This document shows, one piece after another, positions 1 through 7,692 of a stretch of 64,000 bases of DNA. A program made the position numbers and the translations under genes. A model generated the notes under the pieces. That model did not search any database and was not told the origin of the DNA. It worked only from the letters and a program-made list of their open reading frames with translations. Position 1 is the stretch's first letter, and the number at the start of each line of letters is the position of its first letter. The DNA lies in NCBI RefSeq assembly GCF_900116135.1, contig NZ_FOZX01000014.1, positions 1 through 64,000 on the forward strand, read 5' to 3'. The DNA comes from Saccharopolyspora flava. Lineage in GTDB: Bacteria; Actinomycetota; Actinomycetes; Mycobacteriales; Pseudonocardiaceae.

Positions 1-111
1 CGCGTCAACGATCTCGCGGCGGCAGTGTTTGGTTCGACGTCCGCCTCGACCGGCCAGCCATCCTGGCGTCGGTAGCAGCGGCTCAATGACCGCCCACTGC
101 GCCTCGCTCAT
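1..111 (-). CDS. IS5-family transposase, N-terminal fragment (cut by window edge)
   Basis: Only the first 37 codons are inside the window. From ATG at 111 the minus strand reads MSEAQWAVIEPLLP, then a basic GRGGRRTKH segment and CRREIVDA. This is the conserved N-terminal segment that precedes the DDE domain in IS5-family transposases of actinomycetes. The frame stays open upstream (RRYPSD just before the Met), and many relatives begin with that segment, so the true start may lie further up. No catalytic residue can be seen here, so activity cannot be judged. The gene points away from the truncated radical SAM gene on its right. Confidence 0.65.
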   Translation of the reverse strand, partial: MSEAQWAVIEPLLPTPGWLAGRGGRRTKHCRREIVDA

Positions 112-222
112 GTCCGAGGGATAGCGACGTGACCTGCGTGAAGGGCGATGCGAGGTGGCCAGCAGGCAGCATTGCCCACCCCGCGCGTGAACCAGCGACG
201 CATTCGGGCACGATGACACCTC

Positions 223-276
223 GGGACTCCTCGGTAGAGCGGATGACTAGGCATCAACCGATCTACCAGGAGTCCC
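223..276. repeat. inverted repeat inside the IS leader
   Basis: GGGACTCCT-c-GGTAGA (223-238) is the reverse complement of TCTACCAGGAGTCCC (262-276), leaving a 23-nt loop and one bulged C at 232. It lies between the presumed IS end and the transposase start. It could shield the transposase gene from read-through transcription, or be a leader structure; this role is inference. Confidence 0.6.
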
Positions 277-346
277 TTCTCATGCCCGCACCCACCCACC
301 ACCCAAGATCAAGTTCAGGAACAGGCTCTAACAGGGTACTTGGCGA

Positions 347-1174
347 CAGTACGGATGCGTGTACTGCTTCGCGCGGCGGACGCACACGTACCTGGACCTG
401 GATTCGGGGCGGGACTTCGACAGCAAGATCGTCGTGAAGGTCAACGCGCCCGCTCTGCTGCGCAAGGAGCTGGCGAGCTCGCGGTGGGCCGGCGATCACA
501 TCGCGATGGGTACCAACACCGATCCCTATCAGCGCGCCGAGGGACGCTACCGGCTGATGCCGGAGATCATCGCCGCGCTGCGGGACCGGGCCAACCCGTT
601 CTCGATCCTCACCAAGGGCACGTTGATCCTCCGCGACCTGGAGCTGATCACCGAGGCCGCGCAGCGGGCGCCGGTGTCGATCGCGACGTCCATCGGATCG
701 GTCGACGAAACCCTGTGGCGGGCCGTCGAACCCGGAACACCGTCACCGCTGCGCCGACTCGACGTGGTGCGCCGCTTCGCCGACGCCGGCATCGGTGTCT
801 CAGTCCTGATGGCGCCGATCCTGCCGGGCCTCAGCGACTCCCCGGAGCAGATCGACGCCACGGTCGCCGCCATCGCCGGAGCGGGCGTGGTCAGCCTCAC
901 CCCGATCGTCCTCCACCTGCGCTCGGGAGCGCGTGAGTGGTACCGCCAGTGGCTCTCGGCCCGGCGCCCCGACCTGCTCCCGCTCTACGAACGCCTTTAC
1001 CGCAACGGCGCCTACACCCCGAAGTCCTACCAACGCGAGGTGCTCCAACGCGTCGAAGCGGCCAAGCGCCGACACGGGTTGGCCCGACGGCCGGCGAACG
1101 TCCGTCTGCCACAAGACGATTCACCGCAGACGGGCACCGAACACGACCAGCAGCACCAACTCGCGCTGCTCTGA
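347..1174 (+). pseudogene. 5'-truncated radical SAM protein (Rv2578c / SPL-like family)
   Basis: The open frame starts abruptly as QYGCVYCFARRTHTYLD and runs to a TGA at 1174 (about 275 residues). Family members have some 60-70 more N-terminal residues and an iron-sulfur motif of the form CX3CX2C. Here only the last two cysteines (GCVYC) remain: the codon where the first Cys should be is CGA (344-346), and an in-frame TAA lies at 329-331, next to the presumed IS end. Without the third cysteine no [4Fe-4S] cluster for SAM cleavage is expected. The remainder (DFDSKIVVKVNAP, MGTNTDPYQRAE, TKGTLILRDLE, APILPGLSDS) looks intact and not decayed, so the disruption is probably recent. A GTG at 359 could start translation but would make an inactive protein. 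Confidence 0.8.
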
Positions 1175-1291
1175 CGGACTCTTGTCGGGATCGGCTGAGT
1201 GAGGTCCTGGTCACGGGGTGGGTGGACTGCGGGGCGGGGGAGTCGGATGGTTGGGTGGAACGGTCAAGAACCCTTGATTCGCAGGAGTGAG

Positions 1292-2506
1292 ATGTCCCCG
1301 CACGATCCGCCGACCGCGGAGTGGCTCCGCACGCACCGGGCCGAGCTTCGCCGGTTCGCCTTGAACGCCGTCCATCCCGAGGGCGGTTTCGCCTGGCTCG
1401 ACGCCGAGGGATCGCCGTTGCTGGACCGCGACGTCGAGCTGTGGATCACCTGCCGCATGACGCACGTGTTCGCGCTCGGTGTGCTGGAGGGCGACGACTC
1501 CTGCGCCGCCGCGCTCGACCACGGGGTGGCCGCGCTGCGCGGGCGGTTGCGCGATGAGCGCTTCGGCGGCTGGTTCGCGGGCGTGAACTGGCAGGGGCTG
1601 ACGGTGACCGACAAGGAGGCCTACGGCCACGCCTTCGTCGTGCTCGCCGCGACCAGCGCCGTCGCCGCCGGGCACCCGGACGGCGAGCGGCTGCTCGCCG
1701 ACGCGCTCGCGGTGCACGACGAGCACTTCTGGCGCCCGGACGACGGACTCGTCGTGGACAACTGGAACCGGGACTGGACAAGCCTCGACCCGTACCGCGG
1801 CGTCAACGCCAACATGCACACCGTGGAGGCGCTGCTGGCCTGCGGCGACGTCACCGGGGACCGCGCCCGGATCGAGCGCGCCGCCGGGATCGTTGAGCGC
1901 GTGGTGCGCGGTTTCGCCGCCGGGAACGACTACCGGCTGCCCGAGCACTTCTCCACCGAGTGGGAGCCGCTGCTCGACTACAACCGCGACAAGCCCGCCG
2001 ACAAGTTCCGGCCCTACGGGGTCACGATCGGCCACCTGCTGGAGTGGTCCCGGCTGGCGCTGAACGTGCGCACCGCGCTGGGCGAGAACGCGCCGGAGTG
2101 GCTGCTCGACGACGCGCGGGCGCTGTTCGACCTGGCCGTGCGCGAGGGCTGGGACGTCGACGGTGCCGAAGGATTCGTGTACACGACCGACTTCTCCGGG
2201 AAACCCGTCGTGCGCGACCGCCTGCACTGGGTCGTCACCGAGGCCATCGCCGCCGCCTGGGCGCTGCACACCGCCACCGGGGACGCGGTCTACCAGCGGT
2301 GGTACGGCGAGTGGTGGGCGCACGCCCAGCGCCACTTCCTCGACGGAACCGGTTCGTGGCACCACGAGCTGGACGCGACCAACCAGCCCGCCAGCACCGT
2401 CTGGGAGGGCAAGCCCGACGTCTACCACGCCTACCAGGCCGCACTGCTCCCCGAACTCGAGTCCGTCGTCTCCTTCGCGGGCGCAGCCCGCCGCCGGAAC
2501 GCCTAA
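1292..2506 (+). CDS. AGE-family sugar epimerase/isomerase (YihS- or mannose isomerase-like)
   Basis: A 404-residue protein of the N-acylglucosamine 2-epimerase superfamily, an (alpha/alpha)6-barrel enzyme group that interconverts aldoses and ketoses (mannose/fructose, sulfoquinovose/sulfofructose) or epimerises sugars. Family hallmarks are CRMTHVFALGV near the N-terminus, DKEAYGHAFVVLA, NANMHTVEALLA with a conserved His, the GVTIGHLLEWSRL segment and DRLHWVVTEAIAAAW. Start ATG at 1292 is chosen because CAGGAG lies 5 nt upstream; a longer GTG start at 1199 would add a non-conserved basic tail. The stop overlaps by 4 bp the stop of the convergent PhnX-like gene. Substrate is not deducible, and it may be unrelated to the neighbouring phosphonate cluster. 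No signal peptide, so cytoplasmic. Confidence 0.85.
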   Translation: MSPHDPPTAEWLRTHRAELRRFALNAVHPEGGFAWLDAEGSPLLDRDVELWITCRMTHVFALGVLEGDDSCAAALDHGVAALRGRLRDERFGGWFAGVNWQGLTVTDKEAYGHAFVVLAATSAVAAGHPDGERLLADALAVHDEHFWRPDDGLVVDNWNRDWTSLDPYRGVNANMHTVEALLACGDVTGDRARIERAAGIVERVVRGFAAGNDYRLPEHFSTEWEPLLDYNRDKPADKFRPYGVTIGHLLEWSRLALNVRTALGENAPEWLLDDARALFDLAVREGWDVDGAEGFVYTTDFSGKPVVRDRLHWVVTEAIAAAWALHTATGDAVYQRWYGEWWAHAQRHFLDGTGSWHHELDATNQPASTVWEGKPDVYHAYQAALLPELESVVSFAGAARRRNA

Positions 2507-3159
2507 CCCCGCCCGATCACACCCGGCAGGTCCGCCACGCCGGGCAGCACGAGGGTCGGGCCGTGGGCCTCCAACTCGGCCCGGGTCTGGGCACCGGTGA
2601 GGACCGCCACGACCCGGCCCGCCCGGGCCGCGCGACCGGCCTGGACGTCCAGCGCGGTGTCGCCCGCGGCGAGGACCCGGGCGGGGTCGTCGACACCGGT
2701 GAGATCCATCGCCCGGTGGATCATGTCCGGGGCGGGTCGTCCGGCGCCGACCTCGTCGGCGCAGACGACCGCGTCCAGCTGATCACCGACGTGCCAGTCC
2801 ACTTCGGACAGGATCGCCTCGGTGATCCGGCGGTCGAACCCGGTGGTCAGGGCGACCCGGACGCCCGAGTCGCGCAGCGCGACGAGGGCTTCCGGGACTC
2901 CGGGGAACGCCACCGGGGGAGTGGCGGCGTACACCTCGCGCAGCCGGGTGACGAAGCGGTCGTGCAACGCCTCGGTCGCCTCCGGGGCGCCGGTGAGGGC
3001 TGCCAGCGCGGCGCGCTTGTCGGCGCCCATCCAGCGCCGCAGCTCCGCGTCCGAGGCGGGCGTGCCGTGCTCGGCCACCACCTCGGCGAGGACGCGGTAC
3101 ACCGCGCCGCCCTCGTCGATGGTGGTGCCCGCGATGTCGAGTGCTGCCAGGGCGATCAC
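2503..3159 (-). CDS. PhnX-like HAD hydrolase, phosphonatase-like (TIGR03351 type)
   Basis: A 218-residue haloacid dehalogenase-fold protein. The nucleophile motif is LDIAGTTID near residues 7-15 (Asp plus the AGT typical of phosphonoacetaldehyde hydrolase rather than the DGT of ordinary HAD phosphatases). A cap segment MGADKRAAL carries a lysine, VALTTGFDRRI is motif II, and GRPAPDMI with VLAAGDTALDVQAG are motifs III/IV. Relatives (TIGR03351) occur beside phosphonate transporters and HpnW-type oxidases and are thought to break the C-P bond of a phosphonoaldehyde. GTG start at 3159 overlaps the phnE stop by 4 bp, so it is the last gene of a translationally coupled phnD-phnC-phnE-phnX-like unit. 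Exact substrate unknown. Confidence 0.85.
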   Translation of the reverse strand: MIALAALDIAGTTIDEGGAVYRVLAEVVAEHGTPASDAELRRWMGADKRAALAALTGAPEATEALHDRFVTRLREVYAATPPVAFPGVPEALVALRDSGVRVALTTGFDRRITEAILSEVDWHVGDQLDAVVCADEVGAGRPAPDMIHRAMDLTGVDDPARVLAAGDTALDVQAGRAARAGRVVAVLTGAQTRAELEAHGPTLVLPGVADLPGVIGRG

Positions 3160-3971
3160 GATGTGCTCCCGAGAAGACGGCGGACGAGGGCGGACAGCCG
3201 GTCCACGGCGACGATCAGCACCAGCACCACCAGGATGTGGGTGAGCATCTCGTCGAACTGGAACAGCTGGATCGCCTGGTTGATCAGGAAACCGATCCCG
3301 CCGGCGCCGACGAGACCGAGCACCAGCGAGGAGCGGACGTTGACGTCGAAGCGGTACAGCAGCAACCCCACCAGCTGCGGCGTCACCACCGGCAGCAGCG
3401 CGTGCGCCGCGACCTGGACGCGGCCCGCGCCCGCTGAGCGCAGCGCCTGCGCCGGGCCAGGATCGGCGTCCTCCAGGGTCTCCGCCCACAGCTTGCCCAT
3501 CACCCCGACGTTGTGGAACACCAGCGCCAGCACACCGGGGAACGGGCCCAGGCCCACCGCGGTGACGAAGATCAGCGCGAAGACCACGTCCGGTACCGCG
3601 CGCAGGAACGACAGCAGTCCCCGCGCCGCCTGGTAGGCCCAGGCCGGTGCGGTGTCTCGGGTGGCGAGCAGAGCGAGCACCAGCGATCCCGGGATCGACA
3701 GGGTCGTGCCCAGCAGACCGATCCACAGCGTCACGACCGCCGCCGACGCGCTCTCGGCCAGCACCTCGCCGCTCAGATCCGGCGGGATGGCCTCCGAGAG
3801 GAACTCGCCCATGCCGGTGGTGCCCTCGGCCAGCGCGGACAACGAGATCTCGGTGGCGCTCCAGGCCGCCACGTGGGCGGCGACCAGGAGCGCGGCGACG
3901 ACCCAGCCCACGACCCGGAGCCGGGTGCGCGGCGGTTTCGGTGGCACGGCTCGGCGCACTGCGGTGGTCAC
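3156..3971 (-). CDS. phnE: phosphonate ABC transporter permease
   Basis: A 271-residue inner-membrane permease with about six hydrophobic helices, the first near residues 18-38. The central cytoplasmic loop VFHNVGVMGKLWAETLEDADPG, with the EAA-like pattern that docks on the ATPase, is typical of PhnE, as is the C-terminal GGIGFLINQAIQLFQF. With PhnC and PhnD it would import phosphonates. GTG start at 3971 overlaps the phnC stop as GTGA. A single permease gene is present, which is usual for this family. Confidence 0.9.
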   Translation of the reverse strand: MTTAVRRAVPPKPPRTRLRVVGWVVAALLVAAHVAAWSATEISLSALAEGTTGMGEFLSEAIPPDLSGEVLAESASAAVVTLWIGLLGTTLSIPGSLVLALLATRDTAPAWAYQAARGLLSFLRAVPDVVFALIFVTAVGLGPFPGVLALVFHNVGVMGKLWAETLEDADPGPAQALRSAGAGRVQVAAHALLPVVTPQLVGLLLYRFDVNVRSSLVLGLVGAGGIGFLINQAIQLFQFDEMLTHILVVLVLIVAVDRLSALVRRLLGSTS

Positions 3972-4678
3972 GACGGGGTCTCCAGAAGAGCGTGCGGGTA
4001 CAGGGAATCGACCGGCTGGCCGGGCGGACCGTCGAGGACGACGGCACCGTCGCGCAGGCCGACGACGCGGTCGGCGTGACGGCGGGCCAGGTCCGGCTGG
4101 TGCAGCACGGTCAGCACCGCCAGTCGCTCCGTGTGCGCGAGCTCGGCCAGCAGCTCGAGGACCTGCTCGGCGGCGGCCGGGTCCAGCGCCGACACCGGTT
4201 CGTCGGCGAGCACCACCGGGGCCCGCTGGCACAGCGCGCGGGCGATGGCGACCCGCTGCTGCTGACCGCCCGACAACCCGTCGGCGCGGTCGTGCGCCCG
4301 GTCGGCGAGCCCGACTCGCTCCAGGCAGCCCATCGCCTCCTCCCGCACCTCGCGGGGGAACAGGGCGGGCGTGAGCGAGCGGTGCAGCGGGAGCCGCCCG
4401 AGCGCGCCGGTGCAGACGTTGTCCAGCGCGCTGCGCCTGCCCACCAGGTGAATCCGCTGGAACACCAGCGCGATGTCCAGCGGACCCCGGCGGCGTCCGT
4501 CGATCGTCACCTCGCCGTCGGCGGGGACCAACCCGGCGGCGGCGCGCAGCAGCGTGGACTTGCCGGATCCGTTGGCGCCCAGCACCGCCAGCAGCTCGCC
4601 CGAACCGACGCTCACGTCGACCCCGTGCAGCACCTCTCGCTGTCCGTAGTGGACGGTCAAACCCGTTGCGGTGAGCAT
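3968..4678 (-). CDS. phnC: phosphonate ABC transporter ATP-binding protein
   Basis: A 236-residue ABC ATPase. Walker A is GANGSGKST (about residues 34-42), the signature is LSGGQQQR, Walker B is VVLADEP, and the switch His lies in VLHQPDLA. Length and the N-terminal LTATGLTVHYGQ match PhnC rather than larger importer ATPases. ATG at 4678 shares one base with the phnD stop (TGATG), and its own stop overlaps phnE, so expression is coupled. It energises uptake of phosphonates captured by PhnD. Confidence 0.9.
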   Translation of the reverse strand: MLTATGLTVHYGQREVLHGVDVSVGSGELLAVLGANGSGKSTLLRAAAGLVPADGEVTIDGRRRGPLDIALVFQRIHLVGRRSALDNVCTGALGRLPLHRSLTPALFPREVREEAMGCLERVGLADRAHDRADGLSGGQQQRVAIARALCQRAPVVLADEPVSALDPAAAEQVLELLAELAHTERLAVLTVLHQPDLARRHADRVVGLRDGAVVLDGPPGQPVDSLYPHALLETPS

Positions 4679-5580
4679 CAGACGTCGCCCTCGGTGAGCT
4701 TGAGGGAAGCGGCCAGGTCGAACAGCGGCTGGTAGGTGCCGCGGTCCACCGGCACCAGCGGCCCGGGCGGCGAGACGTCCAGCAGCGCCCCGATCTCGCC
4801 GACGGTGGCGGGGTCCAGGTTCAGCAGCGCGTCCTTGACCGCCTGCTTGAAGGCCGGGTCCATGTCGCCGCGCACGGTGATCGGGTCGTTCGGGATCGGT
4901 GCGGAGGACCAGATCTGGCGGAAGCGGCTCGGGTCGAACGTGCCGCCGGCGGTGGCGCTGGCCAGTTGCTGCGAGTTGATCTCGGCCGCTTCGACCTGGC
5001 CGTTGGTCAGCGCCAACAGCGCCTCCGGGTGCCCGCCGGCGTAGTCGATCTTCACGTCCTTCTCCGGAATCCCGGTGTCGGCCAGCGCCTTCCGCGGCAG
5101 CGCGTCACCCGAGGTGGAGCCGACCGAGCCCAGCGCGAGGGACCGCCCGCGCAGCTGCTGGACCGAGGTGATGTCGGAGTCCTTCGGCACCCAGATGCCC
5201 GCGGTGTAGGTCGACAGGTTCCGGTCGGCGTTGGCGAAGGAGGCCACCGCTTCGGCGTCGGCCCGCTGGCTGGCGAAGACGTAGCCCAGCGGCCCGAAGA
5301 TCGCGATGTCCAGCTTGCCGTTCTGCATCGCCAGGACCTCGGCTGAGTACTCCTGGGTCACCTGGACCTCCACCGGGCACTGCAACTTCTGCGACAGCGC
5401 GTCGCCGAGCTTCTGGGCCGCCGGGGTGAGGCGGGCGGGGTCTTCGAACGGCTCGACGCCGAAGCGGATCTTGCCGTCGGGGCAGGTCGGGGACTCGGCG
5501 GCGGTGTCGCCGCCCCCGCAGGCGGTCAGGGCGAGCACGGATCCGGTGACGAGGGCGAGGGCGATGCTGCGCAAGGACAT
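4678..5580 (-). CDS. phnD: phosphonate-binding lipoprotein
   Basis: A 300-residue periplasmic-binding-type protein anchored as a lipoprotein: N-region MSLR, hydrophobic core and lipobox LTAC with Cys21. The mature part has the PhnD pattern RFGVEPFEDPARLTPA, QEYSAEVLAMQNGKLDIAIFGP, LALGSVGSTSGDALPRKAL and an EINSQQLA segment that usually lines the ligand pocket. A GGAG motif lies about 10 nt upstream of ATG. Only 11 bp separate it from the FAD oxidoreductase gene, so all five minus-strand genes probably form one transcript from the promoter near 6710-6770. Confidence 0.9.
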   Translation of the reverse strand: MSLRSIALALVTGSVLALTACGGGDTAAESPTCPDGKIRFGVEPFEDPARLTPAAQKLGDALSQKLQCPVEVQVTQEYSAEVLAMQNGKLDIAIFGPLGYVFASQRADAEAVASFANADRNLSTYTAGIWVPKDSDITSVQQLRGRSLALGSVGSTSGDALPRKALADTGIPEKDVKIDYAGGHPEALLALTNGQVEAAEINSQQLASATAGGTFDPSRFRQIWSSAPIPNDPITVRGDMDPAFKQAVKDALLNLDPATVGEIGALLDVSPPGPLVPVDRGTYQPLFDLAASLKLTEGDV

Positions 5581-5591
5581 CGAGGGCTCCG

Positions 5592-6704
5592 TTAGGAATC
5601 GAGGACAGCGGGTGCGAGGCCGAAAGCGGTGGTCATGCCGATCCCCGAGGTCACGGCGACGGCCGTGAGACCGGGGGAGAGGCGGGCGCGGAGGAACTCG
5701 CCGTCGGCCGAGGCGTAGACGCCCTGCCAGCGGCGCACCACCGCGAGGTCGTCGCGGCCGAGCAGCGCGCGGGTCTCGGCGAGCAGCAGCTCGTCGAACT
5801 CCTCCGACGACCAGGGTTCGGGGGTGCGTGCGTAGGTGTGGGTGTCGCCGACGACGAGGTCGCCGCCCGGGAGCTGGGTGAGCATGTGGTTGACCGAGGC
5901 CGCCAGCAGCTCGGGCCGCTGCTCGCGCAGGCGGTCCCGCAGCGCGCGGGCTCCCTCGGTGCGGGCCAGCGCCGGGTAGCGCAGCATCGACGTGCCGGTC
6001 AGCAACGCCGGGTCCAGCCGCAGGCCCGGCGCCCGCAGTTGCAGCATCTGCAGGACGCAGCGGCGCATCCCGGCCTCGTCAGCGGCGTCCGGCAGGATTC
6101 GGTCGAGGTCGTGGCCGGTGCACACCACCACGTGATCACCGCGCAGTTCCCCGCGTCCGGTGCGCACGAGACCGTCCGCCACGCCCAGGACCGGGGTGGA
6201 CCAGTGGAAGCGGACCCCGGGCCGGGTGGCCAGCCACTCGGCGATCGCTCCGGCGGCCCGCCGCTGGTCAACGCGCAGATCGCGTTCCAGGAGTGCGCCG
6301 CCGTGCAGTCCGTCGGCGGAAACCGGTGCGGCCGAGCGGGTTTCGCCGGGCGTGAGGAGGCGGACCTCGCGGTGCCGGGCGAGCTCTTCAAGGGCGGCGA
6401 GCTCCTCGGCCGAACGGGCGACCACGACGGTGCCGCACTCGGCCACGTCGAAACCCGCCCGTTCGCCCAGATCCAGCCAGGTGTCCCGGGCCTGCTCGGC
6501 GAAGCGCAGCGCCTCGCCGGTCTGGGCCGTGATGCACGCGTGGCCGAAGTTGCGGACCGAGGCACCGACCGCGCGCTCGTCGCGCTCGACGACCGTCACC
6601 GACAGGCCCCGCTCCACCGCCGCGACGGCGTGCGCGAGACCGACGATCCCGGCGCCGACCACGATCAGATCGCTGGAACTGCTCGAATCGCTCACGCGGC
6701 ACAC
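5592..6704 (-). CDS. HpnW-type FAD-dependent oxidoreductase (TIGR03364), aminophosphonate oxidase
   Basis: A 370-residue D-amino-acid-oxidase-fold flavoprotein. The FAD site is DLIVVGAGIVGLAHA at the N-terminus, followed by the acidic VVERDE; SVRNFGHACITAQTGEAL is characteristic of the TIGR03364 group, and GIGMTTAFGLAP closes the FAD domain at the C-terminus. Members sit with phosphonate transporters and PhnX-like hydrolases, and oxidative deamination or demethylation of 2-aminoethylphosphonate-like compounds to phosphonoacetaldehyde is the accepted proposal. GTG at 6704 or GTG at 6695 are both possible; neither has a strong ribosome site. First gene of the phn operon; a perfect palindrome lies about 30 bp upstream. 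Confidence 0.85.
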   Translation of the reverse strand: MCRVSDSSSSSDLIVVGAGIVGLAHAVAAVERGLSVTVVERDERAVGASVRNFGHACITAQTGEALRFAEQARDTWLDLGERAGFDVAECGTVVVARSAEELAALEELARHREVRLLTPGETRSAAPVSADGLHGGALLERDLRVDQRRAAGAIAEWLATRPGVRFHWSTPVLGVADGLVRTGRGELRGDHVVVCTGHDLDRILPDAADEAGMRRCVLQMLQLRAPGLRLDPALLTGTSMLRYPALARTEGARALRDRLREQRPELLAASVNHMLTQLPGGDLVVGDTHTYARTPEPWSSEEFDELLLAETRALLGRDDLAVVRRWQGVYASADGEFLRARLSPGLTAVAVTSGIGMTTAFGLAPAVLDS

Positions 6705-6731
6705 GCTCGCAGCGCCTGATCGCGCAGGTCA

Positions 6732-6753
6732 ATGACTTGTATCTACAAGTCAT
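6732..6753. promoter_or_regulatory. perfect palindrome, probable GntR operator for the phn operon
   Basis: ATGACTTGTA (6732-6741) and TACAAGTCAT (6744-6753) are perfect 10-bp arms around TC. The core ACTTGTA resembles half sites of UTRA-type GntR regulators, and the same CTTGTATA string recurs at 6803 and 8773. On the minus strand a TTGAAC hexamer (6755-6760) followed 17 nt later by TACAAG could be the promoter of the oxidoreductase gene, so the palindrome would overlap the -10 region. The binding protein is inferred to be the adjacent GntR. Confidence 0.65.
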
Positions 6754-6802
6754 CTGCTGTTCAACCTGGCCTTTCCGGCCGGACATGTGCGGCGAAGGTG
6801 AT

Positions 6803-6816
6803 CTTGTATAGTCCAG
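6803..6816 (+). promoter_or_regulatory. CTTGTATAGTCCAG: GntR operator overlapping the gntR -10 box
   Basis: TATAGT (6807-6812) is a good -10 hexamer placed 7 nt before the GTG at 6820, which fits leaderless transcription of the regulator gene. The surrounding CTTGTATAGTCCAG resembles CTTGTATAGACAGG at 8773, so the regulator probably represses itself. Confidence 0.5.
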
Positions 6817-6819
6817 TTC

Positions 6820-7584
6820 GTGACGACTCCACTGCACCGCGCGCTGGCGGGCGAACTGCGGCAGCGCATCCGGTCCGGGGAGCTCGCCGTGGGCGAGTCC
6901 CTGCCCTCGGAATCCCAGCTGTGCCAGGAGTTCTCGGTCTCGCGCGGGCCCATCCGCCAAGCGCTGGCCGCGCTGCGCGACGAGGGCCTGATCAGCGGTG
7001 GCCAGGGCAAGCGGCCGGTCGTCCTCGATGCCGTGCCCAGCCAGCCGTTCGAGTCGTTCCTGTCGTTCACCCGCCGCGCCGAGATCACCGGCCACGTGCC
7101 CGGCCAGCAGCTGCAGGAGATCGCGCTGCGCAAGCCCGAACCGGCGATCGCAGCCGCGCTGCAGCTCGAACCCGATGCGCTGGCGGTGCAACTGCTGCGG
7201 CTCCGGCTGCTCGACGGCCGGCCCGCGATGCTGGAGCGGATGACCTACCGCGAGCAGATCGGCCGCTCTCTGCTCGACGCCGACCTCAACGCCGGGTCGA
7301 TCTACGCCCACCTCAGCGAGCGGGGCGTGGACCTGCACGCCGCCCGGCACACCTTCGACGCCGTCGCCGCCAACGCCACCGACGCCCGGCTTTTAGAGGT
7401 CGACGAAGGAGCCCCGCTGCTGCGGGAACGTCGTGTCACCACCGACTCCGCGGGTACGCCGCTGGAGTGCTCCGAAGATCGCTACCGGCCCGACGTCGCC
7501 TCGGTGACGGTCACCAACACCCGCAGCAGGCGCACCGACGTCACCCGCTCCGGTCCGGTGTGGACCGACGCGGCGGGTTCCTGA
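6820..7584 (+). CDS. GntR-family regulator with UTRA domain, probable phosphonate-cluster repressor
   Basis: A 254-residue HutC/UTRA-type GntR protein. The N-terminal winged helix covers about residues 1-70 (LHRALAGELRQRIRSGEL, LPSESQLCQEFSVSRGPIRQAL, LISGGQGKRPVV), and the UTRA effector domain about 90-240 (LLDGRPAMLERMTY, DEGAPLLRERRV, ECSEDRYRPDV). It is divergent from the FAD oxidoreductase/phn operon and convergent with the HpnZ-type gene, and TTGTATA palindromes lie at both target promoters. That arrangement supports local control by a phosphonate or sugar-phosphate effector, inferred rather than shown. GTG at 6820 has no ribosome site but follows a -10 box by 7 nt, so it is probably leaderless. 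Confidence 0.85.
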   Translation: MTTPLHRALAGELRQRIRSGELAVGESLPSESQLCQEFSVSRGPIRQALAALRDEGLISGGQGKRPVVLDAVPSQPFESFLSFTRRAEITGHVPGQQLQEIALRKPEPAIAAALQLEPDALAVQLLRLRLLDGRPAMLERMTYREQIGRSLLDADLNAGSIYAHLSERGVDLHAARHTFDAVAANATDARLLEVDEGAPLLRERRVTTDSAGTPLECSEDRYRPDVASVTVTNTRSRRTDVTRSGPVWTDAAGS

Positions 7585-7670
7585 TCACTCCCGTTGTCCG
7601 GTCCCCGAATACGGGAGTAATCGGGGACCGGAATACGGCGGTAATCGGGTCCCCGAATACGGGAGTAATC
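7583..7670. repeat. three tandem ~24-bp repeats with an inverted copy
   Basis: Units at 7600-7622, 7623-7646 and 7647-7670 share GAATACGGnnGTAATC; the first and third are identical over 23 bp. An imperfect inverted copy, GATCACTCCCGT (7583-7594), can pair with ACGGGAGTAATC of unit one (11 of 12). The array fills the gap between two convergent genes and begins within the regulator's last codons. It may act as a bidirectional terminator. Three units without constant spacers do not make a CRISPR array. Confidence 0.7.
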
Positions 7671-7692
7671 CGTCACCCGGCGACGGGAGAGG

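Larger units (their letters stand above)
1..330 (-). mobile_element. end of an IS5-family insertion sequence (rest lies left of the window)
   Basis: The left part reads on the minus strand as the N-terminus of an IS5-family transposase. The presumed outer end of the element is near 306-330, where the minus strand reads GAGCCTGTTCCTGAACTTG; ends beginning GAGCCTGTT are common in actinomycete IS5 elements. Beyond it the sequence becomes a radical SAM gene lacking its 5' part, so this end seems to sit inside that gene. The exact boundary (330 versus about 346) cannot be fixed without the other end. Identity and boundary are inference; the transposase reading is direct. Confidence 0.55.

Noticed and set aside
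7583-7670. CRISPR array
   Set aside because: Only three contiguous units without unique spacers and no cas genes.
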